A program made the position numbers and the translations under genes. 64,000 nucleotides of DNA from DATJMJ01 sp035503915 (GTDB lineage Bacteria > Actinomycetota > Acidimicrobiia > Acidimicrobiales > Palsa-688). The stretch covers positions 13,071-77,070 of the forward strand of contig DATJSU010000043.1 in the NCBI GenBank assembly GCA_035503915.1, read 5' to 3'. Within the stretch, counting starts at the first letter, position 1, and every line of letters starts with the position of its first letter. The notes below the pieces were generated by a model. That model made no database searches. It worked only from the letters and a program-made list of their open reading frames with translations, and had not been told where the DNA came from. This document shows positions 61,433-64,000 of this stretch, piece after piece.

Positions 61433-63028
61433 CTACCGTCTGCCCTGCTCGCCGGCGGCGCTCGCGAGCGGCCGCACGTCTTGGTACCACTGCTCCCATC
61501 GTTTTCGTGCTGCATTTAGGACATCAACGTCGGCTTTTATCGGTACGACTTGTTGCTCGTCGGGAGCAGATGGGCTGAGGTCTGCACCGAGCGCGACGCG
61601 AGCCGCTCCGCGAGCCGTCGTCTCTGGGACGTCGAGGAAATGGAGCCGCCTGTCGAGCGTGCTCGCGAGCCGCTGCCTCCACCATTCTGAGCGGTCCAGG
61701 GCGCCTCCATTGGCCACGACCTCCAATGGTATTTGAGAAGTCGAGGCCAGATCTTCCAACCCCTGTGCGATCTGGAAGCACACCGCTTCGACCGCCGCCG
61801 ACACGATGTGCGCTCCGGTATGCCCGAGCCCCAAGCCCACGACGCACCCCTGACCGCCTGGGACGCCGGGCGCCGGAGGGCGAGTGCCGGCGTGCCAAGG
61901 GAGCACGATTACGCCTTGGCTGCCCGCACCGACTGGCATCGGGACGTCGTAGCGAACTTCGTGCGGTGCCCCGCGCGCTGCGCCTACGGCACGGTGGCCG
62001 GTTCCTGCCGGCACAGCGGAGGTGCCTTCCCATAACCCGAGTGCCCACGAATAGAGCTGGCCGCCACTGCTGTAGGCGGCGCCTAGGACGACGCGCTCGG
62101 CGTCGACACGGTAACGCCAGAGGCCTGGCGGGAGGGGTGAGCGATCTCGTGCAGGCCGGACCGACCTAACCGCGGCCGAAGTGCCAATCGTGACGGCTGC
62201 CCAACCTGGCTTGTCACAACCGATCCCGAGGTTGGCGGCAGCTCCATCGCCAAGGCTCGGGAACCAAGGGACCTCAGCCAGCTCTGGCCAACGCCTGCCC
62301 CATGTGGAGCTCAGGCGGCCCCGCCACTCATCGGTGACAATAGGGGGAAGAGCCTGGGGAGAGACGTTGGCAATTTCCATCGCCTCGTCATCCCATTGCA
62401 TGTCTGCGGTATTGAGCAGACCGGTCCCGGACGCCATTGAGAGCGAGGTCGAGGGGTCGTCGAGGAGGTGGAGCGCTACGTACTCGGGGAGCCCGAGAAA
62501 ACGGGCCACCTGGTAAGCGGCACCCCGGGCGGCCAGCCAGGGGGCTCGGTAGGTCCAGTACATGGGAGCGAACGCGCACCCCGTGCGTTGGCGGAGCCGT
62601 TCTAGGCGGTCGGCAGGCTCGGCCTCAGATTTGGCCTCTGGCTGGGCCACTGACTTGGCCTTTGACTTGGCCTCTGAGTGGAGCTCGAGCGGGTGGCTCG
62701 GGCGGGTGTCGGCCCACGAGAGCAGCTCGCCAAGGGGCTTGCCTTCACCATCGACAGGGACAATCGAGTGCCACTGGGAGTCGATCGCGACGGCATCTAT
62801 GCCTTGGAGAAAGCCCTCGCCATGGAGCTCATCTATGCACGCGACGAGGTCCGAGAGGTAATCGTCCGCCTCGAAGGTGGCTTGCCCGGGCTCGTCCGAG
62901 CGGAGGTGGCGGGCGCGGCGGGCGATCGCACCGTCCACCGCCCAGAGCGAAGCCGGGCCGTCTTGTTCGAAGACGATCGCCCTCACGGACGAGGTGCCGA
63001 GGTCGAGGGCTAGGGCGCGCTTACCCAT
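61433..63028 (-). CDS. FGGY-family carbohydrate kinase
   Basis: The 531-residue kinase has the N-terminal phosphate motif LALDLGTSSVRAIVFEQDG and the C-terminal VANGGALDRSEWWRQRLAST. VTIGTSAAVRS is the second phosphate loop. It is most like gluconokinases or xylulokinases, but the sugar cannot be named. An insert near residues 117-138 (SEAKSKAKSVAQPEAKSEAE) breaks the family pattern. ATG at 63028 is clear. Confidence 0.8.
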   Translation of the reverse strand: MGKRALALDLGTSSVRAIVFEQDGPASLWAVDGAIARRARHLRSDEPGQATFEADDYLSDLVACIDELHGEGFLQGIDAVAIDSQWHSIVPVDGEGKPLGELLSWADTRPSHPLELHSEAKSKAKSVAQPEAKSEAEPADRLERLRQRTGCAFAPMYWTYRAPWLAARGAAYQVARFLGLPEYVALHLLDDPSTSLSMASGTGLLNTADMQWDDEAMEIANVSPQALPPIVTDEWRGRLSSTWGRRWPELAEVPWFPSLGDGAAANLGIGCDKPGWAAVTIGTSAAVRSVRPARDRSPLPPGLWRYRVDAERVVLGAAYSSGGQLYSWALGLWEGTSAVPAGTGHRAVGAARGAPHEVRYDVPMPVGAGSQGVIVLPWHAGTRPPAPGVPGGQGCVVGLGLGHTGAHIVSAAVEAVCFQIAQGLEDLASTSQIPLEVVANGGALDRSEWWRQRLASTLDRRLHFLDVPETTARGAARVALGADLSPSAPDEQQVVPIKADVDVLNAARKRWEQWYQDVRPLASAAGEQGRR

Positions 63029-63401
63029 CAGCGGGACAAGCTACCGAGCGAGGGCGGGCTCATGTGGATGCTTTCCCATGCTGGCACATGGCGCGTCGGG
63101 TGCATGTCGCTGCGCTATGAGAGATGATGACCAAGGGTGGGTGATGGCAACGCGGGCGCGTCGGGAAGAGGCTGCGGTCGGTAGTGAGCTCGCTGGTGGG
63201 TTGGCTCGCTGATGGGCTGGCTCGCTGGCGTCACCAGGACGCGCTCTCGCCGTACGAGGAGGCAAGAAAGGTGTCAAAGGCTGATGGGCCCGGAGGCTGG
63301 TATGGAGTGGGAAGGGACGGGCGCGTGAGCTCGGCAGCGAAAGGGACAATTCCATCGTGTCGCCCCCGAAGTGGCTGGTTGCCTGTGGAGATGCACACAC
63401 G
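63029..63401. other. Intergenic region before terminal lipoprotein
   Basis: This 373-bp stretch contains a short tandem repeat (63188-63227) and no gene I can support. The frame open on the minus strand here is low-complexity and antisense to the lipoprotein gene. Confidence 0.4.
63188..63227. repeat. 16-bp tandem repeat, about 2.5 copies
   Basis: GCTCGCTGGTGGGTTG, GCTCGCTGATGGGCTG and a final GCTCGCTG follow one another in non-coding DNA. Confidence 0.6.
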
Positions 63402-64000
63402 ATGACCCTTCGCCGCCGCACCAAGAACGCCCCGTCCCTGACCGGCAAGGTGCTCCTCAGGTGGTCATTTCTTGCAGTGTCGGTCTTTTCATTTCTCGCA
63501 GCTGCATGCGGCGGGACCTCGCCGAGCGCGGTTAGGCACACGACATCCACACCCTCGTCAGGAACGACTGCACCGCCCAGGACCGTGAGGACCTCGGCCG
63601 CGAACACCACGGCACCTTCGGCGCCCGCTACCAATGCGCGCCCTTCTTCGGCTGCCCCGGAGCCCACGACTGCCTCAAGCCCGCCGGCAGCTGTGACTGC
63701 GGCTACGCGTGCGACAACGACAACAACTTCACCAGTGGCCCCTCCAACGGCCACCGCTTCGACTCTCTCTCCCTCAATTACGGCAGGGACCGCTGTGCCG
63801 TGGTCTCCCACCTCTCCTGACAGTCTCGTGGGTGACAGCGGCGACCCCGCCCGTTGGCCCGCTGCGCAACCCACGCCACCAAGCCTCGCTGGCGCATACA
63901 GCACCAACATGATGAAGGTCCTCGTGACATTGATCACCTACGAGGACTGGGTGTGGTCGCACCCCAATCCGGCACTCGTGGCCAATTACATGCTTCCCGG
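63402..64000 (+). CDS. Partial Thr/Ser/Pro-rich lipoprotein
   Basis: The frame is open to the right edge, and 199 codons are visible from ATG at 63402. A basic N-terminus and hydrophobic segment (VLLRWSFLAVSVFSFL) end in the lipobox LAAAC, giving a membrane lipoprotein. A long linker of Thr, Ser, Pro and Ala (roughly residues 40-130) follows, a cell-wall-spanning spacer. The last visible part (AYSTNMMKVLVTLITYEDWV) begins a folded domain I cannot name; its YEDWVWSHPNPALV may be a helix-rich unit. The gene continues beyond the window. Confidence 0.7.
   Translation, partial: MTLRRRTKNAPSLTGKVLLRWSFLAVSVFSFLAAACGGTSPSAVRHTTSTPSSGTTAPPRTVRTSAANTTAPSAPATNARPSSAAPEPTTASSPPAAVTAATRATTTTTSPVAPPTATASTLSPSITAGTAVPWSPTSPDSLVGDSGDPARWPAAQPTPPSLAGAYSTNMMKVLVTLITYEDWVWSHPNPALVANYMLP

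Noticed and set aside
63041..63937. 298-residue minus-strand frame
   Set aside because: It has low-complexity Val/Ala/Gly content and is antisense to a lipoprotein with a proper signal and lipobox.
1..64000. tRNA, rRNA and CRISPR arrays
   Set aside because: I looked for T-loop sequences, rRNA-like stretches and regular spaced repeats and found none; a covariance-model search would be decisive.

Overview
The window is high-GC DNA with GTG/TTG starts, four-base gene overlaps, Thr/Ser-rich lipoproteins and SCxSxxxCxAVG-repeat proteins. This suggests an actinobacterium, plausibly of the Acidimicrobiia; that placement is inference, because no rRNA or other taxonomic marker is present.

Region 1 (1-4400) is mixed: a partial membrane/NAD-binding protein, a cupin, a lipoprotein, a small zincin, and a dynamin-like GTPase with a partner of unknown function.

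Region 2 (4448-19960) is the most unusual part. Two seven-function gene sets related to complex I and group 4 hydrogenases stand back to back around a 415-bp regulatory gap. The minus-strand set (12007 to 4448) reads hyfC, hyfE, hyfF, hyfG, ferredoxin, hyfI, hyfB. The plus-strand set (12423 to 19960) has the same order, but its ferredoxin and hyfI are fused. Both large subunits lack the four NiFe-ligand cysteines, so neither complex should be a hydrogenase. They resemble 'Ehr'-type complexes and the Mycobacterium tuberculosis Rv0082-Rv0087 locus. The minus set keeps the four cysteines of the N2-type cluster. The plus set has lost all four (D, E, D, S) and one membrane lysine, yet its reading frames are intact. 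Each operon has a hairpin whose 3' arm carries the GAGGAG ribosome site, exactly 10 nt before a GTG start.

Region 3 (19994-38040) is accessory: two MutS-like ATPases, a SnoaL-like protein, a six-repeat secreted protein, an acetyltransferase, an MFS transporter, and an MMPL exporter with a TetR regulator and twin palindromic operators. A PilZ cellulose-synthase-like glycosyltransferase lies between two IS630 remnants. Next come an unknown protein with weak carbonic-anhydrase-like motifs, an aldo/keto reductase, a broken mgtC and a second TetR. A CLC channel follows at 38136-40211, probably from a leaderless promoter.

Region 4 (40244-57794) is a complete route for hydroxycinnamates. It comprises a branched-chain-type ABC importer, an NDP-forming CoA ligase, hydroxycinnamoyl-CoA hydratase-lyase, aldehyde dehydrogenase, 4-hydroxybenzoate hydroxylase, protocatechuate 3,4-dioxygenase, PcaB, fused PcaD-PcaC, split PcaI/PcaJ and the PcaF thiolase. 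p-Coumarate could be taken to succinyl-CoA and acetyl-CoA without outside enzymes. No regulator gene is present, but a shared 46-bp element with 20-bp direct repeats lies at both control points.

Region 5 (57791-64000) holds an ABC exporter pair, a histidyl-tRNA synthetase-like gene with a short C-terminus, a MOSC protein, an FGGY kinase and the start of a Thr-rich lipoprotein. I found no tRNA, rRNA or CRISPR array.
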